64,000 nucleotides of DNA from Amycolatopsis eburnea (GTDB lineage Bacteria > Actinomycetota > Actinomycetes > Mycobacteriales > Pseudonocardiaceae), in contig NZ_RSEC01000066.1 in the NCBI RefSeq assembly GCF_003937945.1, positions 248,001 to 312,000 on the forward strand, given 5' to 3'. The number at the start of each line of letters is the position of its first letter. The stretch's first letter is position 1. Position numbers and translations under genes: made by a program. Below the pieces are notes generated by a model. It saw only the letters and a program-made list of their open reading frames with translations. It made no database searches and was not told where the DNA came from. Positions 17,436 to 25,601 of this stretch are shown piece by piece.

Positions 17436-18203
17436 ATGAGCATCCGCGAAGCCGTCCTCGACGACGGCCGCGCCGTGGTGGTCAAGCACGGGCACGCCCC
17501 CGGCGCGACCGCCGCCGAAGCCGCGGGGCTGCGCTGGCTGGCCGCGGCGGACGCGGTCCCGGTGCCGTCGATCCACCGCGCCGACGACTCGCAGCTGGTC
17601 CTCGACCGCGTTCCGGCCGGGCGGCCGACCACCGCCGCGGCCGAACGGTTCGGGCGCGGGCTCGCGCGGCTGCACGCCGCCGGCGCGCCGGCGTTCGGCG
17701 CGCCTCCCCCGGACGGCCCGGCCGACGCGTGGATCGGCCTGGCCCCGATGGCGAACGTCCCCGGCGAGGACTGGGCGTCGTGGTACGCCGCGCACCGGGT
17801 GCTGCCCTACGTCCGGCTGGCGGTCGACGCGGGGACGTTCGGCGCGGCCGAGGCGGCGGTGTTCGAGCGCGCCTGCTCCCGGCTCCCGCCGTCGGCCGAG
17901 CCGCCGTCCCGGCTGCACGGCGACCTGTGGACCGGCAACGTCCTGTGGGACGGCGAGCGGGCGTGGCTGATCGACCCGGCCGCGCACGGCGGGCACCGCG
18001 AGACGGACCTGGCGATGCTGCACCTGTTCGGCTGCCCGCACCTCGACCGCGTCCTCGCCGCGTACCAGGAGGTCGCGCCGCTGACCGACGGCTGGGCCGA
18101 GCGGATCCCGCTGCACCAGCTGTTCCCGCTGCTGGTGCACACCGTCCTGTTCGGACGGTCCTACGCCGGGCAGGCGCTGGCGGCAGCGCGCTCGTTGCGT
18201 TAG
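17436..18203 (+). CDS. Fructosamine kinase / phosphotransferase family protein
   Basis: Cytoplasmic kinase-like protein of 255 residues belonging to the fructosamine-3-kinase/APH superfamily. Seen are the N-lobe VVVKHGHAPG near residue 20 with an invariant Lys, the LVLDRVPAGRPT hinge near 54, the catalytic loop LHGDLWTGNVLW near 162 and the metal-binding IDPAAHGGHRETDLAM near 178. The family phosphorylates ketosamines formed by protein glycation, leading to deglycation; other small substrates are possible. ATG 17436 is preferred to a GTG 9 nt upstream. A family B repeat follows 25 bp after the stop. Confidence 0.82.
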   Translation: MSIREAVLDDGRAVVVKHGHAPGATAAEAAGLRWLAAADAVPVPSIHRADDSQLVLDRVPAGRPTTAAAERFGRGLARLHAAGAPAFGAPPPDGPADAWIGLAPMANVPGEDWASWYAAHRVLPYVRLAVDAGTFGAAEAAVFERACSRLPPSAEPPSRLHGDLWTGNVLWDGERAWLIDPAAHGGHRETDLAMLHLFGCPHLDRVLAAYQEVAPLTDGWAERIPLHQLFPLLVHTVLFGRSYAGQALAAARSLR

Positions 18204-18227
18204 CAGTGCTGACTGGCACCGTCGATG

Positions 18228-18307
18228 CCCCCAATGTGGCGTTGGGTGCGTCCAACGCACCCAATGTGGCGTTCGGTGCGTCCAACGCACCCAACGCCAC
18301 ATTGGGG
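18228..18307 (+). repeat. Family B repeat: two direct 30-bp units and an inverted half
   Basis: Unit 1 (18231-18260) and unit 2 (18261-18290) both begin CCAATGTGGCGTT and differ at one base. They are followed by the inverted arm CGCACCCAACGCCACATTGG (18286-18305). The arm pairs perfectly with unit 1 and with one mismatch with unit 2, giving two alternative 20-bp stems. It starts 25 bp after the fructosamine-kinase-like gene and may act as its terminator. The same structure occurs at 32243-32320. Confidence 0.75.
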
Positions 18308-18363
18308 CGCATGGGAAGCGGGCAGTGACCGGGCACGCGGCAGCCCATCGGCCCGGCTCCGGA

Positions 18364-19011
18364 CTAGCAGTGCCGCAGCATCGACTCCAGCGCCGTCTTC
18401 TCCGGGACCGTGATCGTCAGGCCGTAGTTGCGCTTCACGACGATCCAGTCGGTGGCGTAGGTGCACCAGTACGCGACGAGCGGCGGCTTCCACTGGTCCG
18501 GCGCCTTGTCGCTCTTCTGCTCGTTGAGGTTGTCGGTGACCGCGTGCAGCTGCGGGCGGACGAGGTCGTTCGCGAACTGCTCGCGGCGTTCCTGGCTCCA
18601 CGACTTGGCGCCGCTGATCCAGGCCTGCCCGAGCGGCACCAGGTGGTCGATGTCCACATCGGACGCTTTGTGCCACGTTTCCCCGTCGTACGGGCTCACC
18701 CAGGTGCCGGACTTGGCGGCGCAGTCCGCGTTCGTGGTGACGTCCTCGCCGTCGCGCTTGAGCACCGCTTCGCGGGTGTCGCAGGCGCCGTCGACCTTGT
18801 CCCAGTGCGGGAACTTCTCGCGGCTGTAGCCGTCCATGGTGCCGCGCACGGCGACCTTCAGCTGTCCCAGCTGGGCCCGCGCCTCGGCCGGCGCGACCGG
18901 CGGGGCGGCCGCCGTTCCGCCGGGCTGGGTGCCGGACGCCAGTTCGCCGGGCACCTTGCACCCGGAGAGGACGAGGACGGACAGCAGGACGAGCGCTCGG
19001 GTGCGCGGCAT
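18364..19011 (-). CDS. Secreted HNH endonuclease-family lipoprotein
   Basis: Exported protein of 215 residues. The N-terminus is a lipoprotein signal with the lipobox LSGC near residues 15-18, followed by a Pro/Ala linker. The C-terminal domain is of the HNH/DUF1524 type: ASDVDIDHLVPLGQAW near residue 117 holds the DIDHLV catalytic motif, SWSQERREQFANDL follows, and DNLNEQKSDKAPDQW and YWCTYATDWI complete the typical pattern. Such secreted nucleases are widespread in actinomycetes and may scavenge DNA or act in competition; no immunity gene is seen next to it. ATG at 19009-19011. Confidence 0.82.
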   Translation of the reverse strand: MPRTRALVLLSVLVLSGCKVPGELASGTQPGGTAAAPPVAPAEARAQLGQLKVAVRGTMDGYSREKFPHWDKVDGACDTREAVLKRDGEDVTTNADCAAKSGTWVSPYDGETWHKASDVDIDHLVPLGQAWISGAKSWSQERREQFANDLVRPQLHAVTDNLNEQKSDKAPDQWKPPLVAYWCTYATDWIVVKRNYGLTITVPEKTALESMLRHC

Positions 19012-19093
19012 CGTGAACCCCTTTCACGTCTACCGGGAATTGCCCAGCGGACGCGACGGGGAAACGGTGCAACTGGCCTAGTTGGCGCGATCT

Positions 19094-19870
19094 TTACGAG
19101 CCATGGAAGACCTGTGCCACGAACACCGCGGCGATCACCCCCACCGTGACGAGCAGCGCCAGCACGGTCAGGAGGCCCCAGGGCACCTGCCGGATCGGCC
19201 GTGGCCGCGGGAAGACCACCGAACCCGGCCGCCGGGGCAGCGGGACGGCCGGCTCGCCGGCGTCCTCGGCGGCGGGCGGGGGTTCGGCCGGGACCGGCAC
19301 GACGGCGGGCAGCTCCGGCAGCCGGGAGCGGGCCGGCAGGCGCGCCGGGAACCCGTCGGCGACCAGCGCGGACCGGGGCGGGGCCAGGTGGGCGAGGGAA
19401 AGCGCGTAGCAGGCGTCGAGGACGTCGTCGGCCGACCAGACGGTCCGCCAGCGGTTGTGCTGGACGATGATCCGGCGCAGGCTCCGCGGGTCGGCGAGGA
19501 CGACGGCGACCCCGGGGACGGTCGCGGGTTCGGTCCAGCCCGGCGCCCCCGGCACGACCGCGACCAGGCCCGTCACGTACCGGCCGCCTTCGTGCCCCGA
19601 GAGCGCCCCCTTCGCCGCCGCGACGGCCGCGCCCGCCCGCTCGCCCGACCCCGGGTCCGGGCCGGGCTCGTGCGCCGCGATCACCACCACCCCGGTGCGC
19701 GTGAACACCAGTGCGTCGACGAACCGGGGGCCCGGCAACGCGATGCCCGCCAGCGCCAAGCCCGTCAGGTGGTCCGGTCCCCGTCCCCAGGACCGCAGCA
19801 GCTCCACGACGTGCTCCGCCGCGGGCGGCAGGGCGCGGTCGGCACCGGTGCGCTGGAGGGCCACGAGCAA
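19094..19870 (-). CDS. Membrane-anchored protein of unknown function, possibly NERD-like
   Basis: A 258-residue protein. The N-terminal 150 residues look like a soluble alpha/beta domain, with hydrophobic strands FVDALVFTRTGVVVIAAHE and VTGLVAVVPG that recall restriction-endonuclease-like NERD domains. Charged catalytic residues are not convincing, so this is only a suggestion. A proline-rich linker (about 180-220) leads to one transmembrane helix (about 233-253) and a very short tail. The TTG at 19868-19870 is taken as start because GGGAGGAG lies 9 nt upstream; an internal GTG two codons later is possible. Confidence 0.55.
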   Translation of the reverse strand: MLVALQRTGADRALPPAAEHVVELLRSWGRGPDHLTGLALAGIALPGPRFVDALVFTRTGVVVIAAHEPGPDPGSGERAGAAVAAAKGALSGHEGGRYVTGLVAVVPGAPGWTEPATVPGVAVVLADPRSLRRIIVQHNRWRTVWSADDVLDACYALSLAHLAPPRSALVADGFPARLPARSRLPELPAVVPVPAEPPPAAEDAGEPAVPLPRRPGSVVFPRPRPIRQVPWGLLTVLALLVTVGVIAAVFVAQVFHGS

Positions 19871-20011
19871 CGCCGGTCACTCCTCCCACGAAATAGGGCA
19901 CTACGACGGTAAAAGCCCGGCCGCCGCAGCCCCAGCAGCCGAACGAGTGGTCGAACACCACCGTGCGTGATCGCGGGCACACCCGCCGGCCCCGAGGAAA
20001 GGAGCACGCCC

Positions 20012-20583
20012 ATGGGGTCACCTCCACCCGCTTACCGAGGCGCCGTGCTCGAGGTCGACCGGTCGTTCTACCGGCCGCGCGTGGCGGATCCCGAAGGGGC
20101 ACCTGTGCCGCCTCGAAACCGTCGAGGGCCCGCGGGTCGGCGACCTCAACCTGTGCGACGCTGCCGTTCCTGCGCCCGTTGGCCACGATCACCGCGGACA
20201 CCCTCGAGTACTACGGCGAAGACGGCGACGGCGGCCGCGTCCACGATCTCCTGGGCACCCGCTGCGACCCGTACGTCAACCGGCTGCTCACCGGCGCGGA
20301 CTTCGACGTCCACGACGTGCTGAACGTCTTCCAGTGCACCGGGCTCACCGGCGACGACCGGTACTTCATGAAGGCGTGCCCGGGCGGCGACCTGTCCGTC
20401 CCGCTGTGGGGCCCGGGCGCGCGCGACCCGATCGGCGTCGAGGTGTTCGCACCCCGCCCCGGCCTGCTCGAAGGGTGGTCCCCACCGGCGCGCGCGGCCT
20501 ATCGCAGACTGCACGGCGTCCGGCTGCCGGAGTGGCCCGACCTACCCGATCGGACGGGTCGGAGCGGCGAACCGCCGGGGTAG
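20012..20583 (+). pseudogene. Degraded DUF1989 (urea-carboxylase-associated family) gene
   Basis: A ribosome site (AGGAAAGGAG) and ATG at 20012 are intact, and the protein begins normally (PPAYRGAVLEVDRSFYR). The family then continues in a second frame from about 20097 (GHLCRLETVEGPRVGDLNL) and in a third frame from about 20158 (TLPFLRPLATITADTLEYYG onward). Within the last part two conserved blocks appear to be missing in frame: after LLTGADFD, where a Cys/His-containing segment is expected, and after YFMKAC. From memory, intact members are clearly longer. So the gene has at least two frameshifts and probably four internal losses. Its last codons contain the 20540-20559 palindrome, which may be why the remnant persists ahead of the alcohol dehydrogenase. 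Confidence 0.72.
20540..20559. promoter_or_regulatory. 20-bp palindrome shared with the mno promoter region
   Basis: ACCTACCCGATCGGACGGGT is an imperfect palindrome centred on CCGATCGG. The same 20 bases with one change (A to G at the fifth position) occur at 30538-30557. Here it lies 60 bp before the start of the iron-type alcohol dehydrogenase gene. Both copies precede alcohol dehydrogenase genes, so a common regulator, perhaps the MadR-like protein encoded nearby, is likely to bind them. Confidence 0.6.
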
Positions 20584-20619
20584 CCTGGCCGGAAGTCAAC
20601 GCCGACATCGGGAGTGCCC

Positions 20620-21882
20620 GTGGTCCTCACCCGCCGGCCCGCCCGGGTGGCCGACGACGGCGGCGCCTGGCCCGCCACCGGGCTCACCCAGCCCGCCGGG
20701 CCGTGCGGCGCCACGAGCACGCCGCCCGAGGGCCTCACCATCGCGAAGTTCCACGCCCCCGAAATCATGTTCGGCGAAGGCGCGCTGGCCGAGGCCGGGC
20801 ACGTCGCCGCGCGGCTGGGCGCGCGGCGCCCGATGCTCGTCACCGACGCCGGGCTGTCCGCCACGCCGTGGGTCGACGAGCTGGTCGGGCACCTGCGCGC
20901 CGCCGGGCTGGTGGCCACGGTGTGGGCCGACCCGACGCCGAACCCGAAGGACCACGAGATCGCCGCCGGGTACGAGCGCTACCGCGAGGCCGGGTGCGAC
21001 GTGATCATGGGCCTCGGCGGCGGTTCGGTGATCGACGCGGGCAAGGGCGTCGCGCTGCTGGCCGCGAACGGGGGCGACATCCTCGACTTCGAGGGCGTGG
21101 ACCGCAGCAGGCAGCCGATCCCGCCGATGGTGATGATCCCGTCGACCGCGGGCACCGGCGCCGACGTCTCGCAGTTCTGCATCGTCACAGACACCACGCA
21201 CAACACCAAGATCACCATCATCGGCCGCACCCTGGTGCCGGACGTCTCGGTCACCGACCCGCGGCTGCTCACCACGATGCCGGACTGGCTGGCCGCGGCG
21301 ACCGGGCTGGACGCGCTGACGCACGGCATCGAGGCGTTCGTGTCGAAGGCGCACAACCCGCTGACTGACCACCACGCCCTCAACTCGATCGCGCTGGTCA
21401 ACGGCAACCTCGTGCGCAGCATCGACCGGCCGGCCGAGCGCTCGCCGCGGCTGCTGATGGCGCAGGCGAGCCTGGAGGCGGGACTGGCCTTCACCAACGC
21501 GATCCTCGGCGCGGCGCACGCGATGAGCCACCAGGTCGGCGGCCTGCTCGACCTGCCGCACGGGGTGATCAACGGCGTGCTGCTCCCCCACGTCGTCCGG
21601 TTCAACGCCCGCGCGCACCCCGAGCGGTACGTGCCGATCGCCCGCGCGCTCGGGCTGGCTTCCGACGGCACGCCGCCGGAGGAAGCGGGCCTCGCCGTCG
21701 CCGATCAGGTGCGCGCGCTCGCCGACGCCGTCGGCGTGCCGAAGGGGCTCGGCGAGCTGGGCGTCACCGCCGCGCACCTGCCGGTGCTGGCGCGCAACAC
21801 GCTGCACGACGCCTGCCTGGCCACCAACCCGCGCGGCGCCGGCGTCGCGGAGATCGAAGCGCTGTTCCGGGCGGCGCTGTGA
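20620..21882 (+). CDS. Iron-containing (group III) alcohol dehydrogenase
   Basis: Cytoplasmic NAD(P)-linked alcohol dehydrogenase of about 420 residues. The GLGGGSVIDAGKG nucleotide-binding motif lies near residue 132, STAGTGADVSQF near 177, and metal ligands are expected in GLDALTHGIEAF, AHAMSHQVGG and LPHGVING. It resembles 1,3-propanediol-dehydrogenase-like proteins that sit beside the MadS/MadR genes in mycobacteria. GTG 20614 lies too close to GGGAG, so GTG 20620 with 6-nt spacing is preferred. The first 35 residues are poorly conserved and a later start is possible. It overlaps the sensor kinase gene by 4 bp and thus forms an operon with the two-component system. Confidence 0.85.
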   Translation: MVLTRRPARVADDGGAWPATGLTQPAGPCGATSTPPEGLTIAKFHAPEIMFGEGALAEAGHVAARLGARRPMLVTDAGLSATPWVDELVGHLRAAGLVATVWADPTPNPKDHEIAAGYERYREAGCDVIMGLGGGSVIDAGKGVALLAANGGDILDFEGVDRSRQPIPPMVMIPSTAGTGADVSQFCIVTDTTHNTKITIIGRTLVPDVSVTDPRLLTTMPDWLAAATGLDALTHGIEAFVSKAHNPLTDHHALNSIALVNGNLVRSIDRPAERSPRLLMAQASLEAGLAFTNAILGAAHAMSHQVGGLLDLPHGVINGVLLPHVVRFNARAHPERYVPIARALGLASDGTPPEEAGLAVADQVRALADAVGVPKGLGELGVTAAHLPVLARNTLHDACLATNPRGAGVAEIEALFRAAL

Positions 21883-23135
21883 CCCGCGCCCCGCTCGGCG
21901 ACCACGACCGGCCCGGCTACCTCGCCGAGCTGACCGGGGTCCGCTCGGGCAAGCGGTCGTTCTACCCGGCGTACGTGACGTCGATCGAGCGGCTGGAAGG
22001 CGTGATCCACGCGCTGGACCGGATTTCGCGGACGCTCGTGCGGACCGTCGAGGAGCAGGACAGCCTGCTGCGCGCGACCGTCCGGACCGCGGCCGAGCAC
22101 GTCGACGCGGAGTACGCGCTGTTCGCCGTCGCCGACTCGGTGCTGCCGGAAGCCGAGCCGCGGTGCACGATCATCGGCCCCGGCGGCCGTCAGCTGTCCA
22201 CTGTGGACCCGATGCCGGGGTACGTGCGCGCCTGCCTGACCCGGGTGCTGGCCGGGGCGCTCGACTTCGACGATCCCGGCAGCGAGCCGGGCCGCCACCT
22301 GCGGGTGCCGGTGGCGCTGGAGCGCGAAGTCGTCGGCGGGCTGCTGCTGTGGGCACCGCGCGGGCGCGAGATCGACGCGACCGACGAGGCCGTGCTGCGG
22401 ATCCTCGCCAGCCAGAGCGTGGTGGCGCTGCACAACTCGTCGCTGCACCGGCGCAGCGAGCGCGCGCAGCAGGAGCTGCTGGCCGCCCGGCAGCGCGAAG
22501 TGCTGGACTCGGAACGCAACCGGATCGCGCGCGAACTGCACGACAGCGTCACGCAGTCGGTGCTGTCGGCGGGCATGCAGATCGAGCTGTGCCGCGCCGA
22601 CGCCACCGGGGAGGCGGCCGAGCGGCTGGGCGTGGCCAAGGACCTCACGCGCGGCGCGGTCGACCAGCTGCGGTCGGTCATCCACGCGCTGAGCCACGAC
22701 CGCGAGCACGCGCACCACGGCCTGCCCGAGCTGCTGGAGCGGCTGACCAGCGTGCACCTGCCCACCGAGCTGGCGGTGGAGCTGCGCATCGGCGGCAAGC
22801 CGGTCGACCTGCCCGCCGGCGCCGAGCACTCGCTGTTCCGCATCTGCGGCGAGGCCCTGTTCAACAGCGCCGTGCACGGCCACGCCCGCCGCGCGCTGAT
22901 CCGCCTGACCTACCGCCCGGACCAGGTGGTGCTCGCGGTGTCCGACGACGGCTGCGGCGAGCCGGAGGTGCTGCGCCGGGTCCTGCGCGTCGCGGGCGGC
23001 CAGGACCTCGACGGCGCGCACCGCGGCCTGGCCAACATGGACGCCCGCGCCCGCGAGCTGGGCGGCACGTTCTCGGTGCGCCGCTCCCGCATCGGCGGGG
23101 TCAAGATCGTCGTGGGGGTGCCGCTCGATGGCTGA
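21879..23135 (+). CDS. madS: NarL-type sensor histidine kinase, MadS-like
   Basis: Cytoplasmic kinase of 418 residues without transmembrane segments. An N-terminal helical region (about 1-60) is followed by a GAF-like sensor domain (about 60-185), a HisKA_3 dimerisation segment with the phospho-accepting His221 in RIARELHDSVTQ, and a HATPase domain with EALFNSAVHGHA and SDDGCGEP motifs. Position between an alcohol dehydrogenase and a LuxR-type response regulator near a methanol:NDMA oxidoreductase matches the mycobacterial MadS arrangement, where the pair controls alcohol oxidation; the symbol rests on that resemblance. GTG 21879 overlaps the dehydrogenase stop. Confidence 0.82.
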   Translation: MTRAPLGDHDRPGYLAELTGVRSGKRSFYPAYVTSIERLEGVIHALDRISRTLVRTVEEQDSLLRATVRTAAEHVDAEYALFAVADSVLPEAEPRCTIIGPGGRQLSTVDPMPGYVRACLTRVLAGALDFDDPGSEPGRHLRVPVALEREVVGGLLLWAPRGREIDATDEAVLRILASQSVVALHNSSLHRRSERAQQELLAARQREVLDSERNRIARELHDSVTQSVLSAGMQIELCRADATGEAAERLGVAKDLTRGAVDQLRSVIHALSHDREHAHHGLPELLERLTSVHLPTELAVELRIGGKPVDLPAGAEHSLFRICGEALFNSAVHGHARRALIRLTYRPDQVVLAVSDDGCGEPEVLRRVLRVAGGQDLDGAHRGLANMDARARELGGTFSVRRSRIGGVKIVVGVPLDG

Positions 23136-23772
23136 GCCGATCACGATCGTCCTGGTCGACGACCACGCGATCCTGCGACAGGGCCTGCGCTCGGTCCTGG
23201 AGCGCGACCCGCTGTTCCGCATCGTCGGCGAAGCCTCGACGGCGGCGGAGGCCCAAGCGGTCCTCGCCGACCGGCGGCCGGCGGTGGTGCTCCTGGACCT
23301 GAAGCTGTCGACGTCGTCGGACTCCGAAGGTCTGGCACTGTGCCGGTCCCTGACGGCCGCCTACCCTTCGCTGGCCGTGCTGGTCCTGACGACGTTCCTC
23401 GAAGACCACCTGGTGGTGGCCGCGGTCCAGGCGGGCGCGCGGGGGTACGTGGTCAAGGACGTCGACACGACGGCGCTGGCGAACGCGATCAAAGCGGTGT
23501 CGCGCGGGGAAACCGCGTTCGACTCGCGCAGCGTGACGTCGGTGGTGCGGACGCTCTCGGGCCGTTCGCAGCCGGACGCGCAGCGCTTGACCGACCGCGA
23601 GCTGACGGTGCTGAAGCTGCTGGCGCAGGGGCTGTCGAACCAGGCGATCGGGGCGGAGCTGTTCATCTCCCCGACGACGGCGAAGTTCCACGTCGGCAAC
23701 ATCATGCGGAAGCTCGAGGTGGGGAGCCGGGCGGAAGCGGTTTACGCGGCGTCGAAGCGGGCGTTGATCTAG
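23128..23772 (+). CDS. madR: NarL/LuxR-type response regulator, MadR-like
   Basis: Response regulator of 214 residues. The receiver domain (about 4-125) has acidic residues D11 and D12, phosphorylation site D57 in VVLLDLKL and the conserved Lys near 107 in YVVKDVD. The LuxR helix-turn-helix follows (about 150-205; LTDRELTVLKLLAQGLSNQA and TAKFHVGNIMRKL). Its ATG overlaps the kinase gene by 8 bp, so the two are cotranscribed partners. The palindromes at 20540-20559 and 30538-30557 are good candidates for its binding sites, since dimeric NarL-type regulators bind such dyads. Confidence 0.85.
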   Translation: MAEPITIVLVDDHAILRQGLRSVLERDPLFRIVGEASTAAEAQAVLADRRPAVVLLDLKLSTSSDSEGLALCRSLTAAYPSLAVLVLTTFLEDHLVVAAVQAGARGYVVKDVDTTALANAIKAVSRGETAFDSRSVTSVVRTLSGRSQPDAQRLTDRELTVLKLLAQGLSNQAIGAELFISPTTAKFHVGNIMRKLEVGSRAEAVYAASKRALI

Positions 23773-23776
23773 CGGC

Positions 23777-25183
23777 TCACGGGACCCGGGTCAGGGTGAT
23801 GTGCTCCCACCGCAGCTCGCCCTCGCAGCCCGCCGAGGGCTGGACCACCCGGGCGTCGACGGCGAAGGTGTCGTTCGTGCCGATCGCCGGAAGCTCGCCC
23901 GGCAGGGCCAGGGTGGCGTCCGGGGAATCCAGGGTTCGCGACATCTTCCGCGCCCCCACCCGCGCCTCGACGTGGACCGGTCCGCAGTTCGTGTTCGGGG
24001 AGAAGGTGCCGCCGACCTTGAACTTGATCGTGGGCACGAGGTAGTAGGGATCGATCCGGAATTCGGTGTGCAGCGTGCGGGCGCCCCGCAGCTTCCACCA
24101 CGCCTTCGCGTCGGCACCCTCCCCACCTTGGAACTGAGCTGGCACGTCGAGCGCGACCCAGGTGTACGGGTAAGCCGGTTCGTCTCCGGACGCGTACATC
24201 AGGTGCGGGACGCCCGATGGCTCCGCGGAGCCGGACGTCGTCCCCGGCGACGTGGGCGGAGGCGGGGTGGTGGCGGCACCGCGGTGGTCGCCGGGTGAGT
24301 TCGCCAGGAAGACCGCCACCGCGACGGCGACCACCGAGACACCCCCGAAGGCCAGGGCGTACCTGCCCCGGTGCCGGGCCGGGACGGCAGCCTCCTCGGC
24401 GGCCTCGGGCTCGGGCCGGCGCGGCGCCGGGCTGCGTGCGATGTACACGTCGCCGGTGAGCTGGTCGTTGCGCGTCGGTGCCTGGGCCGGTGCGATCGCC
24501 CGCACGCGGTCGTGGACGTAGGTGTACAGCTCGGCGACGTCGACCAGGCCGTCGCCGCCGAGGTCGGCTTCGCCCGTCCGCAGGCCTTCGGCGATCACCC
24601 GGGTGAACACCGACGGCTCCGGCGCGCCGGACGCCGCCCGGCCCTCGCGGGTCTCGTAGGCGTAGCCGAGGTGCGTCGAGGCGGTCATCACCGCGCAGCC
24701 CCGGCCGGAGCGGCCGGTCAGCTGGTCGAGGACGTCCACCCGCGACGCCGCTTTCGGGGTCTTGCCCGGCGGGAACGCCCCGCCGTAGCAGCAGTCCAGC
24801 CACAGCACGACCCGGCGGGCCGGGCTGCGGTCGATCAGCCGCCGGACGAACGCGGCGCCGATCCCGGTGGACTCGAGCAGGTCCCGTTCGGTGTCGGTGA
24901 CCACCAGGTGCAGGTCGCCGTTCTCGTCCTTCACGCCGTGCCCGGAGAAATACAGGAGCAGCAGATCGTCGCGTTCCGCACGCGAGAAGAAGCGTTCGAT
25001 TTCCACGCGCAGGTCCCGGACCGGCGTGTTTTCGGCGACCGCCACGGCAAAATTGCCGATGTGCTCGTCGGCGAGGACTTCGCGCAGCGCCGCGACGTCG
25101 TGCGGCGGCGCTTGCAGTTCGCGGAAAGTGGGGTCGGCGTGGCTGTCGGTGGCGATCAGCAATGCCTTTCTGGCTCCGGGCAC
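23777..25183 (-). CDS. Membrane-anchored caspase-family (C14) peptidase
   Basis: A 468-residue protein with an N-terminal caspase-like domain (about 5-245). The catalytic His82 is in LLYFSGHGVKDENG and the catalytic Cys is one of the pair in WLDCCYGGAF (residues 131/132, by alignment to metacaspases the second). A TASTHLGYAYE strand and a DVAELYTYVHDRV segment complete the fold. A Pro/Glu-rich linker, one transmembrane helix (about 275-295), a Thr/Pro stalk and a beta-rich C-terminal domain of about 150 residues follow, so the peptidase would face the cytoplasm and the tail the outside. The GTG at 25181-25183 has no ribosome site but lies 6 nt after TATGAT. It is divergent from an EACC1-like gene, the arrangement described for bacterial conflict systems. 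Confidence 0.8.
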   Translation of the reverse strand: MPGARKALLIATDSHADPTFRELQAPPHDVAALREVLADEHIGNFAVAVAENTPVRDLRVEIERFFSRAERDDLLLLYFSGHGVKDENGDLHLVVTDTERDLLESTGIGAAFVRRLIDRSPARRVVLWLDCCYGGAFPPGKTPKAASRVDVLDQLTGRSGRGCAVMTASTHLGYAYETREGRAASGAPEPSVFTRVIAEGLRTGEADLGGDGLVDVAELYTYVHDRVRAIAPAQAPTRNDQLTGDVYIARSPAPRRPEPEAAEEAAVPARHRGRYALAFGGVSVVAVAVAVFLANSPGDHRGAATTPPPPTSPGTTSGSAEPSGVPHLMYASGDEPAYPYTWVALDVPAQFQGGEGADAKAWWKLRGARTLHTEFRIDPYYLVPTIKFKVGGTFSPNTNCGPVHVEARVGARKMSRTLDSPDATLALPGELPAIGTNDTFAVDARVVQPSAGCEGELRWEHITLTRVP

Positions 25184-25189
25184 CGGGGG

Positions 25190-25228
25190 ATCATAGGGCG
25201 CCGGGCACCCGTGCCGGGGCGCTATCCT
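25190..25228. promoter_or_regulatory. Two mirrored leaderless promoters between caspase and EACC1 genes
   Basis: The whole intergenic stretch is 51 bp. On the minus strand TATGAT (25195-25190) ends 6 nt before the caspase GTG; on the plus strand TATCCT (25223-25228) ends 6 nt before the EACC1-like GTG. Neither gene has a ribosome site, so both messages are probably leaderless. Between the -10 boxes an imperfect inverted repeat (TAGGGCGCCGGGCAC against GTGCCGGGGCGCTA) could hold a single operator controlling both. Confidence 0.55.
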
Positions 25229-25234
25229 CGCATC

Positions 25235-25597
25235 GTGCCGACGTATTCCCTGGAAGTGCGCGACGACGATCCCGCGGTGCGAGACCGACTCCACCGGCAG
25301 TTGCGTCAAGAGCTCCTCGGCCTGGACGTCGACGAAGCGCGGTTCGCCGTCGACCACGAGCTGCCGCCGGGCGCGAAGGCGGATCCGGCCGGTATCGCCG
25401 CGATCGTCGTCTCGCTGGCCACGTCACCGGTGCTGCTGCAGCTGGCCGGCGCGGTGCGGGACTGGGCGAAGCGCTCGGCCGGGCGCAAGATCGTCATCCG
25501 CGACGGCGACCGGAGCCTCGAGATCACCGGTGCCTCGGCCGACGACAACCAGCGCGTCATCGAGGAGTTCTTCGCGGACGGGCAGATCGAGGAGTAG
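25235..25597 (+). CDS. EACC1-like effector-associated constant component
   Basis: Soluble protein of 120 residues. It starts with a beta strand (TYSLEVRD), then charged helices (residues about 12-30), a hydrophobic helix with VVSLATSPVLLQLAG (58-71), a basic KRSAGRKIVIRDGDRSLEITG hairpin region in the 79-99 range, and an acidic C-terminus. This pattern matches my recollection of EACC1, a small component found next to caspase, trypsin-like or TIR effectors in bacterial conflict systems. The neighbouring divergent caspase supports it. The exact role of EACC1 is not known; a scaffold or sensor role has been proposed. GTG 25235 is used with a -10 box 6 nt upstream. Confidence 0.7.
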   Translation: MPTYSLEVRDDDPAVRDRLHRQLRQELLGLDVDEARFAVDHELPPGAKADPAGIAAIVVSLATSPVLLQLAGAVRDWAKRSAGRKIVIRDGDRSLEITGASADDNQRVIEEFFADGQIEE

Positions 25598-25601
25598 GAC
25601 C

